Source: an uncultured Parabacteroides sp. (lineage in GTDB: Bacteria; Bacteroidota; Bacteroidia; Bacteroidales; Tannerellaceae). Taken from it: a stretch of DNA of 64,000 nucleotides. The position numbers and the translations under genes are program-made. Location: positions 1 to 64,000 of the forward strand of contig NZ_CANTZW010000019.1 of NCBI RefSeq assembly GCF_947855115.1, read 5' to 3'. The notes under the pieces are model-generated. The model was not told the DNA's origin. It saw only the letters and a list, made by a program, of their open reading frames with translations, and did no database searches. Of this stretch, positions 9,401-19,532 are shown piece by piece. Positions within the stretch are counted from its first letter, which is position 1. Every line of letters starts with the position of its first letter.

Positions 9401-12400
9401 TTCACCGCTCTTGATATCGCTCGTATTATTACGCACACCGATCATGATTACCTTCACCTCTGCCAAGCTCGGGTTACCGATAATACTAATTTTATTACGG
9501 GTGTTGTCCGGATCGTTCTTCGAATAAACTTTTTGATAGCTTATATTTCCTTGTCCTTGCCGTTTCAAGCGGTTCCGCTCCAATTTCAGATCCGTTAAGA
9601 TATCCAGGCTGAAGTCCAGCTTGTTCTGGTTTGGCCAAACCTTCTCTTGATCCGCACTATTGTTCGTATTGTAGAGGATCGTACTGTGAGGGGTCAGGCT
9701 CAGAGGAACCTCATACTCATAATAGTTATTTTTATAATCCGATCCCAAACGGATAAATACCGAGAGATCTCCATCGCCTAACGTCTGGTTCTCATCAATC
9801 GGGGCTTCCGCGTGAGCGAACATTTCCAACCGTTTGTATCGGCGAAGGTCATATGAGGTAGATTTATAAACCGCACGGGCATCTGCCGGAGACAGATCCG
9901 TAATCTTCAGAGACAACGCCTGCTCATTCTGTTGAAGCAACTGCGGCTGGCTGGAATCGAACATACGGCTAACTCCCGGAGGTAACACGTAATTGACCGG
10001 TTGACGTTGCCCGTTCTCCTCTATATTTACAGAAGATACAACTATTTGTCCATCAGACTTAGGTGGAATAAGCGGATTCGATAAATCCTGCGTATACGTA
10101 CGCCAATCACCGCGAACCAACTCAAAAGAGCCGAAACGTAAGACCGTAGAATCACGGAAACCCGTCATATACATACGCATGAAACGGATCGTCTTGAAAT
10201 CGCGAATAGCGCCTACCGTCTTGTCGTAATTCTTGATCGGGATCTTAAACAAATACCATTTCACCTTCTCCGACTTACCATTCATCAAAGTCACCTCCGG
10301 CGTACGCTCGTCAACGATGTTATTGACCCCGACCTGCAAATCCTCCGGACGGAGCGAGACTTTATACTCAAAGTATTTCTCCGTCTTGTTCAAGGTATTA
10401 TCACCGTTTATATCCTCCACATCCGGGGTACTCTTGCCCGCCGTGGCATACCGCTGGTCTGATTCCCGCGAGTTTCCTTCCACGCCGTTATAGCGCTTAT
10501 AACGCTCTAAGATGCTCTTCCCCGCCTCATCGTAATCATCGCCGCGGAAATAGTGGTAATTATCGCCGGCCGGATCATTGAACGGCGAGAAAGGATCGTC
10601 CATCATATCGGCCAAGGCCGTACCGGATAACTTGCTCCGTAACTTATCGAGGTATTCCGCATAAGTAGGAAACTGCAACTCCTCCTCCGTAGAAAGACCG
10701 TCCAAGCCGACATCTTGCAGCTCCCGGTTCTGGGCATCAAACGCATACCCCGTACTTTGCGTACGAGGCACCTTACCCCATACCGTGGTATCGACTTTCG
10801 ACATATCGCCGTCTACCGGCATACCATTCTCGAAAAACTTCTTCTCATCTTTCAAGATATCCTCCGATATTTCCCCCAAGTTAAAATACAAATCACCACC
10901 TTCCGAGTTCTCACTGTATAAAAAGGGATCCAACATCCAGAACTCTATATACTCATAATTGGCAGATTCCAAATCACTCGGCTCGATCTTACGCATAATA
11001 CCACCCCAACGTTTCTCAGGGTTCGCCAATCTGCCCTCCGGCGTTATATTATCCGCATCCAAGTTATAAGGGCCTCGCTGATCCGGATAGAAAGCTAAGT
11101 TCAACACCGGCAAGGTCGTGTTATCATTCGTTCCTAATTCCTTATTGGGGTAAATCTCCTTATAGCTAACTCCCCGGACATAATGATTCGACAAATCATC
11201 ATTCGTAAGATGACGGGGGCGGGAAGACGAACTTTTACGAGTAAAAATACCATCCACCGTATACCAAGCCAATAAAGCCCTGTTTTTACCATAAGCGATA
11301 TCATTTACTTTATCTGCCTCCGGGAATTTAGGGTTCGTGTCCTCATAAGGAGTACTCGCCAAGCTCCACGCATAGGGATTCAATAGATCCATGCCACTTT
11401 GGGTAGACTCAAAATCATCCAGATATGAGTAACCACCCGTATATTGGTTCTCATAATGCCCCGCTATTAAATGAGCGAACTCTGCATTGAACGAGATCTG
11501 GCTGGGTTTAGTCAATGTCAGCAACGGTAACTTATCGAACACGTTCGTCAGCCATTGGCTCTCTGCCTTGTAGGAGGTATTCAAACCCCATAAGGTATTC
11601 TTTATAGACTCATCCCCCAAAGTGGTTTTTACCGTAAGAGGCATCTCCGACATATGCATAACCGTGGCGCCGACCATGAAATCCTTGTTGAACTGATAAT
11701 TCAAATCCAACCCGATCATCGTCTTCCGTTGCATATTAAAAGTAGACTGGTTCTCCAACGATACGCTGACAGGGGTTCCGCTAGATATGATACTCTCATT
11801 CAAGATCGTCACCCGGCCCAAGCTGTAGTCTACCGTATAATCCACATTCTCGGTCAGCGTAGCCCCTCCCGCTGTCACACGCACGGACCCCCGGGCTACG
11901 TTAGTGGCTCCTAAATCAATCTCCGAGCCCGACGAGGCTTTGTACTCACCGCTCAAAAGGAATTTATTTTTCTCGGCGATCTGGCGGGCAACGGTCAATG
12001 TAGAGTCATACAGTTCCTGGAACACATATTTGCTCGCATAAGCATTACCTATCTTTTCCCGCAATTTCGAGCCGAATGGTTGCACGCAAGGGAATATGAT
12101 CTTTCCGGTCTCCGACTGTATCGTATAGCCATCAATGAAATCGAAGAAACCATCCGGATTCGGATTATCATAAGTGTCCAAGCGGTCCAGGCCTAATACC
12201 CGGATCAAAATCTGATTCGCGCAGTTACCTTCCGGAAGATAGTTGACATATGTGCCGGTAGAATCGCTTTGATACGTTACGTTCAACTTAAACTTTTCTT
12301 TCTGTACCGAGTAAGCGCCTAACGAATATACGTTCTTCATCATCAAGTCCCAAAACATCATATCCGGTGACATCGTGATACCTTTCAGCAATTTCACGAA

Positions 12401-13900
12401 AATACAGTCGCTCGTATTCTCCTTATTATCCGTAGAGAACTCGCCGACTTGATACGTCTTACCGTTATAGATAAAGCTAAAAGCGACACCTAATACCTCA
12501 TCTGCCTGCAATTGGGTTTTCAACGAGATATATCCCAGCTTCTTATTCAGCGTATACTCAGAAGACTCCAGCAAACGGGCGCTCTCGATCTCTTGGAAAT
12601 CCTTTCCACCTTCCATGACTCCTTTCAACGCATCGTTAACCATGCTGATCTTACGCGCATCCGTAAATTGGGTGGTCAAAGTCGTATACAAGTTATTAGC
12701 CGAGTTGTTCGGACGCCGGTCAGTTCCGGATGGCATCACCAATGCGGTATTGCTGATGTTGCGCGACTCGTTTTCTCCCAAATCCGTGAAAGCTACGATA
12801 TTGCGGGACTGGTCGTAATTACCGCGCTTATTGGTAACCCAAACCTCTATCTTGGAGATCTCGATACCAGAGGTGACGGTAGGCAAAGACTCCATAAACT
12901 TGTCGTAGTTATCATAGAAATAATGGGCCAAGAAGAAATGGCGATTTTCATCATATTCATCCACCTTGATCTCAAAGGGCTTCGTTTGCACGCCACCTTT
13001 TGAGCTAACCGTCTTAGACTCGGATTCCTGCTGGGCGAACAAGGCGTTCACCCGCAGCTTGCCAAATTGCAAATCCGCTTTCATACCAAATAAAGCCGCC
13101 CCTCCGTTAATCAAGGAATTGCTGGTATTCATGCTCACGTTACCGGCCTCCAACGATTTGATGATCTCATCCTCTTCGCCCGTATACGCCAACTTCAGCT
13201 TCTTGGAATCGAAGTCAAAAGAGGTCTCGGTATTGTAATTCATCCCGAAATTCACCTTACTGCCCACCGAGGCCTGCACGTTCAACTGAACGCTCTCGTC
13301 AAAATTAAAGAAAGTACGTTTACGGGAACGCTCCGGAAGGGAAGGGTCATTATTCTTATTGGTCTTCAATCCCATCGTAATTTCCGCAGAGCCTTGTGTC
13401 TTTACACGTACTCCACCAGGGCCGAAGATACGTTCTGCCGCACCGATATTAAACTGCATATCGGTCAGGTTAAACTGCTTATTCGTAGCTTTCTGGTATT
13501 CTTCCTCATTCTTTTGGCGGAAATACGAACGAAGGGATTGTTGCATAGAGTAATCTTGGTATTCCGCAGGTGTTAAGCTCATCGGCGTACCGATCTCCAT
13601 ATCGCCCAATTTCGTGCGGACAATATAGGTATTCGTCCTCAAGTCATACTCAATCGTTGTCTTGACATTCTCCGGATCACGCAAATCGGCGGGCGATTGC
13701 CTTACGATATCTTGATATTCCTCCGGCGTGGTCTTAGCTACCGGATAACGGGGAGGAATCGTATCTTCCGGGGCCTCCAGCAATTCCAGTTCCGGCAAGG
13801 ACGATGTATACGCAAGGTAATCAGCGTTCAGCGAATACAGGCCGACACCAAACAACAGTACAGCGATCCATATGGAATATTTCAATACTCGTTTTCTCAT
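6485..13900 (-). CDS. sprA: SprA (Sov), outer-membrane translocon of the type IX secretion system
   Basis: A 2471-residue protein matching the giant SprA/Sov family, the outer-membrane barrel through which type IX cargo leaves the cell. It has an N-terminal hydrophobic signal (about 5-25), a region of PQPLEG- and PLxLT-type SprA motifs, long runs of alternating beta strands and the C-terminal barrel end SLRFSLAQ. Length is normal for the family (about 2400-2500). It lies 43 bases downstream of ruvA on the same strand, an arrangement seen in Bacteroidales, and is probably co-transcribed with it. No other type IX component and no cargo with a C-terminal sorting domain was recognised in the window. 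Confidence 0.95.
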   Translation of the reverse strand: MRKRVLKYSIWIAVLLFGVGLYSLNADYLAYTSSLPELELLEAPEDTIPPRYPVAKTTPEEYQDIVRQSPADLRDPENVKTTIEYDLRTNTYIVRTKLGDMEIGTPMSLTPAEYQDYSMQQSLRSYFRQKNEEEYQKATNKQFNLTDMQFNIGAAERIFGPGGVRVKTQGSAEITMGLKTNKNNDPSLPERSRKRTFFNFDESVQLNVQASVGSKVNFGMNYNTETSFDFDSKKLKLAYTGEEDEIIKSLEAGNVSMNTSNSLINGGAALFGMKADLQFGKLRVNALFAQQESESKTVSSKGGVQTKPFEIKVDEYDENRHFFLAHYFYDNYDKFMESLPTVTSGIEISKIEVWVTNKRGNYDQSRNIVAFTDLGENESRNISNTALVMPSGTDRRPNNSANNLYTTLTTQFTDARKISMVNDALKGVMEGGKDFQEIESARLLESSEYTLNKKLGYISLKTQLQADEVLGVAFSFIYNGKTYQVGEFSTDNKENTSDCIFVKLLKGITMSPDMMFWDLMMKNVYSLGAYSVQKEKFKLNVTYQSDSTGTYVNYLPEGNCANQILIRVLGLDRLDTYDNPNPDGFFDFIDGYTIQSETGKIIFPCVQPFGSKLREKIGNAYASKYVFQELYDSTLTVARQIAEKNKFLLSGEYKASSGSEIDLGATNVARGSVRVTAGGATLTENVDYTVDYSLGRVTILNESIISSGTPVSVSLENQSTFNMQRKTMIGLDLNYQFNKDFMVGATVMHMSEMPLTVKTTLGDESIKNTLWGLNTSYKAESQWLTNVFDKLPLLTLTKPSQISFNAEFAHLIAGHYENQYTGGYSYLDDFESTQSGMDLLNPYAWSLASTPYEDTNPKFPEADKVNDIAYGKNRALLAWYTVDGIFTRKSSSSRPRHLTNDDLSNHYVRGVSYKEIYPNKELGTNDNTTLPVLNLAFYPDQRGPYNLDADNITPEGRLANPEKRWGGIMRKIEPSDLESANYEYIEFWMLDPFLYSENSEGGDLYFNLGEISEDILKDEKKFFENGMPVDGDMSKVDTTVWGKVPRTQSTGYAFDAQNRELQDVGLDGLSTEEELQFPTYAEYLDKLRSKLSGTALADMMDDPFSPFNDPAGDNYHYFRGDDYDEAGKSILERYKRYNGVEGNSRESDQRYATAGKSTPDVEDINGDNTLNKTEKYFEYKVSLRPEDLQVGVNNIVDERTPEVTLMNGKSEKVKWYLFKIPIKNYDKTVGAIRDFKTIRFMRMYMTGFRDSTVLRFGSFELVRGDWRTYTQDLSNPLIPPKSDGQIVVSSVNIEENGQRQPVNYVLPPGVSRMFDSSQPQLLQQNEQALSLKITDLSPADARAVYKSTSYDLRRYKRLEMFAHAEAPIDENQTLGDGDLSVFIRLGSDYKNNYYEYEVPLSLTPHSTILYNTNNSADQEKVWPNQNKLDFSLDILTDLKLERNRLKRQGQGNISYQKVYSKNDPDNTRNKISIIGNPSLAEVKVIMIGVRNNTSDIKSGEVWVNELRMTDFDEKGGWAANANLNVALSDLGTVNVSGRMETAGFGALDQSLAERRMDDYSQYSVATSIELGKLFPEKAKVSIPFYYAYSKETTTPEYDPLNEDIKLSDALDAVDTQAEKDSIKNYSLDQTVIKSVSVNNVKVDIRSKNPMPYDPANFSFGYSYSQNSKKNPETEYETTKDYRGNFAYSYTPYVRPFRPFEKMKKNNGYTKYIKQFGLNYVPSNISFQTAMMRNYYEIKLRDLTSSTGGGNQLLSFSHNFLWDRAFSLRWDFTNNLSMTFTSGTNARIEEPNVQVNKKLNPDDYQVWKDSVKQSIRDLGTPLKYDQTFNVTWNMPLQFIPALDWVNSSLTYNATYNWDRGAEVASVELEQGNIIKNQRQFDWQGSFNLQALYNKNKYLKKINQKFMASSRTNARQPEKKKKKVKLEKEIQLSPDSGTIVQHGMFTKKVRISARGADGKVYSIKYKPINYAQVMILNKDTAHLKLTIVPGPQPLEGTLTKVAEYGSRFLMMLRRVNVQYSSVDGMMLSGYAPEVGDMFGQRRTGTLAPGLGFAFGAVRRSFIDEADERGWLIKNENMTTPAMISNAKNLTIRANLEPITGLKIDLNANRVDTRSTDIYYMQDGMPEQMGGSFTMTTIALGSAFSGSGNANNGYSSKAFDKFISHRNVIAQRLENAYAGTNYPTSGFMADHSLAGKPYDASAGNVSLNSMEVLVPAFLAAYTGKDPNKVSLSPFPSVKSLLPNWRITYDGLGRIPAVRKYFKSMILSHQYRCSYSVGAFSSFLDWVDAGQDGLGYIRDIQTGNPTPSSPYDIAAVSITEGFSPLFGVDATLLNNVTGKFEIRKTRNLSLNISSYQLVEALSNEFVVGVGYKLTEFNKVLKMKKTRDFSNDLTIRLDFSYRKMMSLIRRIEDQLTQATSGNVAKTIQFSADYGLSRALTLRAFYDLQINEPIVSTSSYPTSNSNYGISLRFSLAQ

Positions 13901-13911
13901 TTCCTCATTTA

Positions 13912-13946
13912 ATTGTCAATTGTCAATCCTCAATTGTCAATTATCA
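13912..13946. repeat. TTGTCAA short repeats between ruvA and sprA
   Basis: ATTGTCAATTGTCAAT is followed by CAATTGTCAATTATCAA: repeats of a TTGTCAA unit with internal AATT palindromes. They fill the short ruvA-sprA spacer and touch the ruvA stop codon. Related words occur at about 56812-56826 and 59990-60055. Confidence 0.6.
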
Positions 13947-14534
13947 AAGCATTCTAAGCGCAGTTTTAATTACTTGTTCCACGGCTAAAGCGGGCGAGCC
14001 TTTCAAAATCGCAGCCACAGCCTTTTGCGAGGCAGCTTTCTGGAAGCCCAGCATAACCAACGCAGCTACAGCCTCCTCCGCTACCGCCCCACTGGAGACT
14101 GATGCTTCCGGTAAGTTGCCGGCCATACCTTCCATCGGCTTTACCTTGTTCCTCAAATCTACCAAAATACGTTGAGCCGTTTTCAATCCAATACCTTTCA
14201 CGGCGGTCAAAGCGGCTTCATTCTTCGAGCCGATCACTTGTATTAATTCGGTTGGAGGTAGAGAAGAAAGGATCATGCGCGCGGTATTCGGCCCTACCCC
14301 GGAGACGGAAGTAAGCAATAGGAACAACTCTCTTTCTATTTTCTCGGCGAAACCAAATAATAAATGAGCGTCTTCCCTGATTACCTCATATATATATATC
14401 TTTCCGGTAGTCTTGCTTCCAAACGCACTATATGTATTCAAGGATATATTCAGCTCGTAGCCTATACCACTACACTCCAAAACCATCCGTGTAGGTGTAA
14501 GTTCCACGATTTCACCCTTTATATATTCTATCAT
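13944..14534 (-). CDS. ruvA: Holliday junction branch-migration protein RuvA
   Basis: A 196-residue DNA-binding subunit that targets RuvB motor rings to Holliday junctions during recombinational repair. N-terminal OB fold ([20 protein letters not shown]), central tandem helix-hairpin-helix domain ([16 protein letters not shown] and [16 protein letters not shown]) and C-terminal RuvB-interacting three-helix domain (about 150-196, [11 protein letters not shown]). Length is normal. It is followed closely by sprA; ruvB is not in the window. Confidence 0.97.
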   Translation of the reverse strand: MIEYIKGEIVELTPTRMVLECSGIGYELNISLNTYSAFGSKTTGKIYIYEVIREDAHLLFGFAEKIERELFLLLTSVSGVGPNTARMILSSLPPTELIQVIGSKNEAALTAVKGIGLKTAQRILVDLRNKVKPMEGMAGNLPEASVSSGAVAEEAVAALVMLGFQKAASQKAVAAILKGSPALAVEQVIKTALRML

Positions 14535-14670
14535 CTATATATCTTTTTTATATTTCGTACCTATTATAACGCAAAATTAACCAAAAGCGTATATCATCTT
14601 ATAAGAAAAATCAAATAGGTACCATTCAGGAACCACCATCCCTTTCCCGGGTAACCCACAAGCTTACCTG

Positions 14671-16125
14671 TCATTGTTTCCAAAAACCGGGGACTAGTAT
14701 TGTCAATACCGTAAATATCTCCAACCGTCCCGTTAACATCAAGAAAGAGAGGAACCACTTCGATACCGTAGGGACATCCGCAAAATTACTTACCGGCCCC
14801 AGTGTCCCCAGACCCGGCCCTACGTTACTTATCGCAGAGACAGCGGCTCCTATCGCCTCCGAGAATCCCATGCCATCCAAAGACAAGGCCAAACAACTTA
14901 CCACGATCAACGTAATATAAGCGAACACAAAAGCCAACACACGATGCACGATATCGCCCGACACGACATGTCCGTTCATCCGCACCGGAATTACCGCATG
15001 AGGGTGTGTCTGCTTCTTGAACTCATTGGAAAGATTCTTCGTCAATATAATAAAGCGCCCCATCTTCAAACCACCGCAAGTAGATCCGGCGCAACCACAA
15101 ATAAACATCAAGACCAACGAGATAAACCAGAAAAACGGCCCCCAAGGAATATAGTCGTCTGTAGCGAAGCCACAGGTAGAGACCAATGTTACCACTTGAA
15201 ACGCCGACTTACGGAACGCATTCTCCACATCAGAAGCGAATCCGAGATAGAGAATCCACAACATGACCACGATAATCGTCCCTAAAACGAAAAAGAAAAA
15301 CCAGCGAAACTCCTCGTCTTTAAGCAACTTCTTCACATTTCCGTTAAAACAGAAATAAATCAAGGTCATATTGGTAGCCCCAATAAACATAAACAAGGTT
15401 ATTATATACTCCACGTAAGAAGAGTTCCAGTAAGCGATACTGGCATTTTTCGTAGAATACCCGCCCGTAGATATAGCGGTAAGAGCGTGATTGACGGCGT
15501 CATATAAATCCATAGGGCCCGCCCAAAGAAGCCCCACCAAAAATAACGTCAAGAAAACATATACCCCCCAAAGGCGTTTAGCCACTTGTGTAATACGAGG
15601 ACGAAAACGCTCATGGGTTATACTGGGAGTCTCTGCGTCGAACATCTGTGAGGCGCCACCCCCGAAAATAGGCATCAACGCCACCGTAAACACCACCATA
15701 CCGATGCCTCCCTGCCACTGCGTAAGACTCCTCCAAAACAAGATCCCCTTAGGCAACGCTTCTATATCTCTCAAAATAGTGGAGCCAGTAGTCGTGAACC
15801 CGGACATAGTCTCGAAAAAAGCATCGGTTACATTATTTATATACCCGCCTATGTAAAATGGCAACATCCCGAATAAGGAAAATAAAATCCATGTCAACGT
15901 CACGATCAACATTCCTTCCCGCCGTCCGGCCGAATGTTCGTTTGCCCTAAAGCCCAGAGAATAGAACAAGAATCCCGTCCCGAATAAGATACCACTGGAA
16001 ATAAGAAGCGGATATACATCATTTCCCCGATAAAGGAAGGCGACAGCGGTAGCGGCCAGCATAAAAAAAGTCTCCAGGATGAACATCATCCCTAGCATCT
16101 TCACTATAAAACGTACGTTCAACAT
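14671..16125 (-). CDS. trkH: Trk-type potassium transporter membrane subunit TrkH
   Basis: A 484-residue inner-membrane potassium channel/transporter of the TrkH/KtrB family. The four pore repeats with selectivity-filter glycines are visible (TMSGFTTTGST about 104-114, AISTGGYST about 217-225, STCGFATDD about 314-322, SNVGPGLG about 436-443). Multiple hydrophobic helices cover the full length. It begins 7 bases after trkA, forming a trkA-trkH unit in which TrkA gates TrkH in response to nucleotide. Confidence 0.95.
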   Translation of the reverse strand: MLNVRFIVKMLGMMFILETFFMLAATAVAFLYRGNDVYPLLISSGILFGTGFLFYSLGFRANEHSAGRREGMLIVTLTWILFSLFGMLPFYIGGYINNVTDAFFETMSGFTTTGSTILRDIEALPKGILFWRSLTQWQGGIGMVVFTVALMPIFGGGASQMFDAETPSITHERFRPRITQVAKRLWGVYVFLTLFLVGLLWAGPMDLYDAVNHALTAISTGGYSTKNASIAYWNSSYVEYIITLFMFIGATNMTLIYFCFNGNVKKLLKDEEFRWFFFFVLGTIIVVMLWILYLGFASDVENAFRKSAFQVVTLVSTCGFATDDYIPWGPFFWFISLVLMFICGCAGSTCGGLKMGRFIILTKNLSNEFKKQTHPHAVIPVRMNGHVVSGDIVHRVLAFVFAYITLIVVSCLALSLDGMGFSEAIGAAVSAISNVGPGLGTLGPVSNFADVPTVSKWFLSFLMLTGRLEIFTVLTILVPGFWKQ

Positions 16126-16132
16126 AATTCCA

Positions 16133-17470
16133 CTAGTTAAAGTAGTCCTCCAGTTTACGCATCGCGGTATCCAAACAGAATACGACCACGTGATCGTATG
16201 CCTGTATCTGAGTATCTCCTTTGATCATCATCGGCTCACCGTCGCGGATCAAACCTCCGAGAGTCATATCTTTCGGCAAGCGGAGATCCTTGACTTGCTT
16301 TTTGGTAATCCTCGAATCCGGACGGGCGACCAGCTCTGCCACATCCGCATTCGCGAAAGTCAAGCATTTCACATTAGAGACATCCGCATCCAACAGGAAC
16401 TGATAAATATGGCTGGCCGCTATCAGTTTTTTGTTGATAACCGAACCTATATCCATACTTTCAGCCAATTGGATATAATCAATATTCTCGATCTTGGCAA
16501 TTGTCTTAAACACCCCCAGACGCTTAGCGGCCAGGCAAGCCAAGATATTCGTGCTGGAGTTCTCCGTTAAGGCTATAAAGGCTTGGGCATCTTTGATCCC
16601 CTCTTGCATCAACAAATCGGTATCACGCCCGTCTCCATTTATAATCAAGACATTGCCGGGTACGACCTCCGCTATCCGGTGACTTTTCTCTTTATTAACC
16701 TCAATCACCTTTACCCGGATATTATTAGGTAAATATTGGCAGGCACGGATAGCGATACGGCTCCCGCCCAAGATTATGACTTTCTTAACTTCCGGGTCTT
16801 TCTTCCCGGCCAGCAAGCGTACATCTTCTATATGAGACCGGGTGGTCGTAAAGAATACGATATCGCCGGACTCTATCCGGTCTGTACCGCGAGGTATTAT
16901 CGTCTCGTTCTTTCGCTTAATAGCAACGATATGATATAGCTTCTGCTCATTCAGCAACTCGGCTAATACCCGGTTCACCAAGCGAGAGTTATCCCGGACT
17001 TTAACGCCTATCAAGATCAAGGCCCCACCGAACAATTCCCAATATTGACGGGTCCACGGGCGGCGCACCGCCGTCACGATTTCCTTTGCCGCCAACATCT
17101 CCGGGTAAATCATCGAGCTGATACCCAGCTTCTCGAACAGCTCTTTATTCTTAGGTAATAAATATTCGTAATTATTGATCCGGGCCAATGTACGATGCGC
17201 CCCCAGATTATGGGCTAGCATACAAGCCGTCACATTGGTAGTCTCCTCGGGAGTGACACTTACAAACAAATCCGCTTTCTTGATCCCCGCCTCCTCCAAA
17301 TCCCTGAGCGAGGTCGGATTCCCGACCATGGGGAGAATCTCCATACTGGACTTAGAGAAATTCAGCCGTTCCTCATTCGGATCCATCAAAATAATATCTT
17401 GATTCTCTTGAGATAACATTTTCGCTAAATGTGTACCTACCTCTCCCGCACCGGCTATGACAATTTTCAT
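16133..17470 (-). CDS. trkA: Trk potassium uptake regulatory protein TrkA
   Basis: A 445-residue cytoplasmic NAD(H)/ATP-binding regulator of TrkH. Two RCK modules in tandem: the first Rossmann motif MKIVIAGAGEVGTHLA at the N-terminus and the second at about residue 230 (VIILGGSRIAIRACQYL), each followed by a TrkA-C domain (about 140-215 and 360-445). It is 20 bases downstream of dxs and 7 bases upstream of trkH on the same strand, so dxs-trkA-trkH may share a transcript. Confidence 0.95.
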   Translation of the reverse strand: MKIVIAGAGEVGTHLAKMLSQENQDIILMDPNEERLNFSKSSMEILPMVGNPTSLRDLEEAGIKKADLFVSVTPEETTNVTACMLAHNLGAHRTLARINNYEYLLPKNKELFEKLGISSMIYPEMLAAKEIVTAVRRPWTRQYWELFGGALILIGVKVRDNSRLVNRVLAELLNEQKLYHIVAIKRKNETIIPRGTDRIESGDIVFFTTTRSHIEDVRLLAGKKDPEVKKVIILGGSRIAIRACQYLPNNIRVKVIEVNKEKSHRIAEVVPGNVLIINGDGRDTDLLMQEGIKDAQAFIALTENSSTNILACLAAKRLGVFKTIAKIENIDYIQLAESMDIGSVINKKLIAASHIYQFLLDADVSNVKCLTFANADVAELVARPDSRITKKQVKDLRLPKDMTLGGLIRDGEPMMIKGDTQIQAYDHVVVFCLDTAMRKLEDYFN

Positions 17471-17490
17471 ATTCTATTAATCGGCAATAA

Positions 17491-19389
17491 TCAATTCTCT
17501 ATTCTCAACTGTTTCGCTATACTCTCGGCGTCCATACCACATAACCGGTATAGCTCCGGTATAGAACCATGTTCGATAAACGTATCCGGCACTCCGATGC
17601 GCTTTACGTGAGGCGTGTAGCCATTATCTGCCATAAACTCAAGGACAGCGCTACCCAAACCTCCTTTTATCACCCCGTTTTCTACCGTAATGATATGGTT
17701 ATATTTCTTTCCGATCTCGTGCAACAGATCCTCGTCTATCGGTTTCAGGTAAATCATATCGTAATGGGCTACCGACAGGCCCTCGTCTTTCACCATCTCA
17801 ATGGCTTTGATCACCTCGTTGCCGATCGGTCCGATGGAAAGCACGGCGATATCATCCCCGTCACGCAACTTCTTCCCTTTTCCGACAGGTAATACCCGCA
17901 TCTCGTTACGCCAATCCTTCATCTCTCCCTTGCCCCTAGGATAACGAATTACGAACGGGCCGTCAAAAGCGGCATAACCCGTATACATCAGGTTCCTTAA
18001 ATCCAACTCATTCAACGGAGAAGCGATCACCAAATTCGGTATCGGGCGGAGATAAGCCAAATCAAACACGCCATGATGCGTGGCTCCATCCTCACCCACC
18101 AATCCCGCACGATCCAAACAGATTACCATATGCAACTTTTGCAAAGCTACATCATGGATAATCATATCGTACGCACGCTGCATAAACGAGGAGTATACAT
18201 TACAGAAAGGAATCATACCCTCTTTCGCCAAGCCCGCGGAGAATGTAACGGAGTGTCCCTCGGCTATTCCCACGTCGAAGGCTCGCTCCGGAAAGGCTTT
18301 CATCATATACGTCATGGAGCAGCCCGTCGGCATAGCCGGGGTTATTCCCACGATACGCTCGTCCTTCTCGGCAAGCTCTACCAATGTATGCCCGAATACA
18401 TCTTGATACAATTGAGGCTCATCCAATTTCCGGACGATAATACGCTGCCCGGTTTCCTTATTGAACTTTCCGGGCGCATGCCATTCCGTCGCCGATTCTT
18501 CGGCAGGCTTAAAGCCTTTTCCTTTTTTCGTCTTGATATGCAACAATTTCGGACCTTGCATATCTTTTATATCATTCAATACTTTCACCAGATAATTTAC
18601 GTCATGTCCATCCACCGGACCGAAATAGCGGATGCTGAAACCTTCGAATAAATTATGTTGCTGGGTAAGTAATGCCTTTAGACTATTATTAAAACGCAAG
18701 ATATTCTCCCGCCTGTCGTTATTGATCAGCTTAATTTTCTTCAAGCCTCGATACACATCGTATCTCATCTTATTATAGGCTTGGCTGGTCGTTATATCCA
18801 CTAGATACTGGCTAAGGCCTCCCACGCTATGGTCTATCGCCATATCGTTATCATTCAAGATGATCAATAGATTATTAGGATTGGCAGAGGCATTGTTCAA
18901 GCCCTCGAAAGCAAGCCCGCCGGTCATAGCGCCATCCCCGATCACGGCGATCACATGGCGATCTGCTTCCTTCCTCAAGGCCGACGCTACCGACATACCC
19001 ATCGCCGCCGAGATTGAGTTTGAGGCGTGCCCGGCGATAAAAGCATCGTACTCACTTTCCGACGGGTTTGGGAAACCACTGATTCCCTTGAATTTACGGA
19101 GCGTATGGAATATATCCTTCCTTCCTGTAAGTATCTTATGTCCGTAAGCTTGATGCCCGACATCCCAAACGATACGATCATAGGGAGTATTGAATACGTA
19201 ATGAAGGGCGACTGTCAGCTCCACCGTACCAAGGCTCGCCCCCAGGTGACCGGGATTCTCAGACAAAACATCAATAATATATTGACGCAAATCGGCGCAT
19301 ACTTGCTCCAACTTATCCTGTGACAAATGTCTCAGGTCTGCCGGTATCTGAATGCTATCCAATAGGTGTCCAACTTTGCTTTCCGCCAT
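17491..19389 (-). CDS. dxs: 1-deoxy-D-xylulose-5-phosphate synthase
   Basis: A 632-residue thiamine-diphosphate enzyme that condenses pyruvate and glyceraldehyde 3-phosphate, the first step of the MEP isoprenoid pathway (ispD of the same pathway is at 59078-59779). Motifs: [13 protein letters not shown], the GDGAMTGG...[10 protein letters not shown] cofactor site, the transketolase pyrimidine-binding domain (about 320-480) and the C-terminal transketolase domain. A TTG seven codons upstream would extend the frame, but it lies inside a -7 promoter box (19408-19415), so ATG 19389 ([10 protein letters not shown]) is chosen. Confidence 0.96.
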   Translation of the reverse strand: MAESKVGHLLDSIQIPADLRHLSQDKLEQVCADLRQYIIDVLSENPGHLGASLGTVELTVALHYVFNTPYDRIVWDVGHQAYGHKILTGRKDIFHTLRKFKGISGFPNPSESEYDAFIAGHASNSISAAMGMSVASALRKEADRHVIAVIGDGAMTGGLAFEGLNNASANPNNLLIILNDNDMAIDHSVGGLSQYLVDITTSQAYNKMRYDVYRGLKKIKLINNDRRENILRFNNSLKALLTQQHNLFEGFSIRYFGPVDGHDVNYLVKVLNDIKDMQGPKLLHIKTKKGKGFKPAEESATEWHAPGKFNKETGQRIIVRKLDEPQLYQDVFGHTLVELAEKDERIVGITPAMPTGCSMTYMMKAFPERAFDVGIAEGHSVTFSAGLAKEGMIPFCNVYSSFMQRAYDMIIHDVALQKLHMVICLDRAGLVGEDGATHHGVFDLAYLRPIPNLVIASPLNELDLRNLMYTGYAAFDGPFVIRYPRGKGEMKDWRNEMRVLPVGKGKKLRDGDDIAVLSIGPIGNEVIKAIEMVKDEGLSVAHYDMIYLKPIDEDLLHEIGKKYNHIITVENGVIKGGLGSAVLEFMADNGYTPHVKRIGVPDTFIEHGSIPELYRLCGMDAESIAKQLRIEN

Positions 19390-19407
19390 GTCTGCTAATT
19401 TTTCTGG

Positions 19408-19415
19408 CAAAAATA
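19408..19415 (-). promoter_or_regulatory. Candidate -7 box of dxs
   Basis: The minus strand reads TATTTTTG, a TAnnTTTG match 18 bases before the chosen dxs ATG. It rules out the upstream TTG as a start. Confidence 0.5.
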
Positions 19416-19532
19416 CAGAATAAACGGCATATATAATAGTATTGCCCTGTCATTTCTTATCTTAGACAAGCGGAAAATCCATATTAATTTTAACACCCAA
19501 ACCCGATCGGAATAAAAAAACCTCTTAAATTC

